The notes below the pieces were generated by a model. It was not told the DNA's origin. It did not search any database and worked only from the letters and a program-made list of their open reading frames with translations. Shown one piece after another: positions 61,790-64,000 of a stretch of DNA of 64,000 nt (positions within the stretch are counted from its first letter, which is position 1; every line of letters begins with the position of its first letter). The stretch comes from Megaustenia siamemsis. Its lineage: Eukaryota > Mollusca > Gastropoda > Stylommatophora > Ariophantidae. Location of the stretch: the NCBI GenBank assembly GCA_032433765.1, contig JAVIAB010000124.1:77822965-77886964 (forward strand). Reading direction: 5' to 3'. Position numbers and translations under genes: made by a program.

Positions 61790-63130
61790 AACAAAACATC
61801 TAATAATCCAAAGTGAAGTCAGTGATCTTGTCAGAGATGTCAATTTACCTCCACTGAAAACATCTAATAATCCAAAGTGAAGTCAGTGATCTTGCCAGAG
61901 ATGCCAATTTACCTCCACTGAAAACATCTAATAATCCAAAGTGAAGTCAGTGATCTTGCCAGAGATGCCAATTTACCTCCACTGAAAACATCTAATAATC
62001 CAAAGTGAAGTGAGTGATCTTGTCAGAGATGTCAATTTACCTCCACTGAAAACATCTAATAATCCAAAGTGAAGTCAGTGATCTTGCCAGAGATGCCAAT
62101 TTACCTCCACTGAAAACATCTAATAATCCAAAGTGAAGTCAGTGATCTTGTCAGAGATGTCAATTTACCTCCACTGAAAACATCTAATAATCCAAAGTGA
62201 AGTCAGTGATCTTGCCAGAGATGCCAATTTACCTCCACTGAAAACATCTAATAATCCAAAGTGAAGTCAGTGATCTTGTCAGAGATGTCAATTTACCTCC
62301 ACTGAAAACATCTAATAATCCAAAGTGAAGTCAGTGATCTTGTCAGAGATGTCAATTTACCTCCACTGAAAACATCTAATAATCCAAAGTGAAGTCAGTG
62401 ATCTTGCCAGAGATGCCAATTTACCTCCACTGAAAACATCTAATAATCCAAAGTGAAGTGAGTGATCTTGTCAGAGATGTCAATTTACCTCCACTGAAAA
62501 CATCTAATAATCCAAAGTGAAGTCAGTGATCTTGCCAGAGATGTCAATTTACCTCCACTGAAAACATCTAATAATCCAAAGTGAAGTCAGTGATCTTGTC
62601 AGAGATGTCAATTTACCTCCACTGAAAACATCTAATAATCCAAAGTGAAGTCAGTGATCTTGTCAGAGATGTCAATTTACCTCCACTGAAAACATCTAAT
62701 AATCCAAAGAGAAGTCAGTGATCTTGCCAGAGATGTCAATTTACCTCCACTGAAAACATCTAATAATCCAAAGTGAAGTCAGTGATCTTGTCAGAGATGT
62801 CAATTTACCTCCACTGAAAACATCTAATAATCCAAAGTGAAGTCAGTGATCTTGCCAGAGATGCCAATTTACCTCCACTGAAAACATCTAATAATCCAAA
62901 GTGAAGTCAGTGATCTTGTCAGAGATGTCAATTTACCTCCACTGAAAACATCTAATAATCCAAAGTGAAGTCAGTGATCTTGTCAGAGATGTCAATTTAC
63001 CTCCACTGAAAACATCTAATAATCCAAAGTGAAGTCAGTGATCTTGCCAGAGATGTCAATTTACCTCCACTGAAAACATCTAATAATCCAAAGTGAAGTC
63101 AGTGATCTTGTCAGAGATGTCAATTTACCT
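61790..63130. repeat. Satellite, 64 bp unit, 21 copies
   Basis: A very regular tandem array (unit contains CATCTAATAATCCAAAGTGA, AGTCAGTGATCTTG and CAATTTACCTCCACTGAAAA). Two positions covary: most copies are GTCAGAGATGTC or GCCAGAGATGCC, three are the hybrid GCCAGAGATGTC. Copies 4 and 11 share AAGTGAGTG in place of AAGTCAGTG, suggesting duplication of multi-unit blocks. Confidence 0.95.
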
Positions 63131-63379
63131 AGGAACAAGGCAGAGCTGTTAGGTTACAGATTACAACAATGGAATCTCCTGGCAAATGATGTTTGAATGT
63201 CTGTGTTTCAGGACAGTCAGAAACATTCTTGTTACATTCTTTTTAAAGAGTGTCTTTCCTTTCCATATACCACAACATTTCTGGTTTAATGGCCAGCCCC
63301 TCTAATCAACCATAATTCCAATGATTGAAAGCTTTTTTTTAAATTCCTCCAAGATGAGTAATTATTTTGTTGCATAATG

Positions 63380-63625
63380 GTAACATTCTACTCCCAATTC
63401 CAGTTGGCTATGCTGTTCATATGAAAGAAACTTATAAAAACCTAAAACAGCTTTTGAAGTGCATAAACTAAGATCAGCATCATTGGTTACTCCGTGGTGA
63501 CTTTAAAGTGGCTGCTCTTTTGCTTGGACTTCAAGGTGGATACCCCAACACTCACCCTTCTTGTACATAAACTCAACTATCAATCTGATTCAGTATTATG
63601 AGTTATTGTTTTGAAGCACATAAAG
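63380..63625 (+). mobile_element. Possible transposon-related coding remnant
   Basis: A broken frame reads HWLLRGDFKVAALLLGLQGG, then YPNTHPSC, and later HIKAMVVK. From memory this resembles an uncharacterised repetitive protein of invertebrate genomes with a DxKxxxLLLGLQGGYTK motif. That link is uncertain and the copy is clearly degenerate. Confidence 0.35.
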
Positions 63626-63814
63626 GCAATGGTGGTAAAGCAGCGAGAGGGATGGTTGCCCCAAATGAAAAGAAAGCAACAATAATAACATATATATAAA
63701 TGGTATGTTAGGTGGGCACAATACTTGCCCAGCATTGGTATAAACCACATGCCACAGACACTGAGAAACCAGGCTACAAAGCTGCACAAGCAACACAACT
63801 TGCTAGTTTCATGT

Positions 63815-64000
63815 GAGAGAAGTCAGAGAACATTTGAAATGTATTAGAAACAACAGCAGCTCTTTCTTTGGTTACATTATGAGAAGAGGGAAATCTGGAA
63901 ACATTTGTGACAATTGGCAGGTTGGAAGGAACAAGAGACAGGGGAAGGCAACATTAGAAAATAATAGCTTAACAATCTGGCATAAAAAGTAGAACTTATA
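63815..64000 (+). mobile_element. LINE C fragment running off the window
   Basis: The plus strand parallels LINE C just after its RT (SSSFFGYIMRRGKSGN here, QSSFFGHEENN at 35.4 kb and the minus copy at 57.8 kb), with LTIWH near the end. The right end is cut by the window. Confidence 0.7.

Overview
The window is animal nuclear DNA: AT-rich and intron-rich, with coding sequence in short exons bounded by GT/AG, and dense non-LTR retrotransposons, tRNA-derived SINEs, small DNA transposons and minisatellites. The repeat mix and an EGF-rich gene with a galactose-binding-like region suggest a mollusc, probably a gastropod. That assignment is inference; the sequence does not prove it.

The main host gene is HEATR5B (HEAT repeat-containing protein 5B, a clathrin/AP-1 trafficking cofactor) on the minus strand. 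Fourteen exons from 55,776 down to 2,657 were placed at single-base level. Each has an AG acceptor and GT donor, phases match at every junction, and joined they give 2,301 nt (767 codons) that follow animal HEATR5B in order. The first ~45 residues lie upstream (right) and were not found in the window. The remaining roughly 1,250 residues lie left of position 1. One intron (2,864-28,896) is 26 kb and may hide one short exon.

That large intron contains a minus-strand EGF/galactose-binding-like gene at 19.3-20.8 kb, apparently a pseudogene (a frameshift at a CA repeat and an in-frame TAG). It also holds 4 kb of adjacent minisatellites (4.6-8.6 kb), a 43-bp array (22.0-22.8 kb), a 45-bp array (27.7-28.7 kb), several LINE reverse-transcriptase fragments and several SINEs. 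The smaller introns hold more LINE copies, a nearly intact Tc1/mariner-superfamily transposon with an unusual DD83E spacing (40.7-42.8 kb), piggyBac-like elements with TTAA duplications (31.2, 45.8-47.2, 47.5 and 58.3-59.4 kb), and a 23-bp array (47.9-49.0 kb). Right of the last visible exon (55.8-64 kb) are a four-level nest of elements and a 64-bp satellite of 21 copies.

Several insertions can be dated relative to each other, because the uninterrupted target occurs elsewhere in the window or a target-site duplication is visible. I found no gene cluster that looks like a new multi-gene system. The most interesting material is the transposon biology: a LINE/SINE pair sharing a 3' tail, a tRNA-SINE ending in oligo-T, the DD83E element, and an exon squeezed between two piggyBac-like elements.
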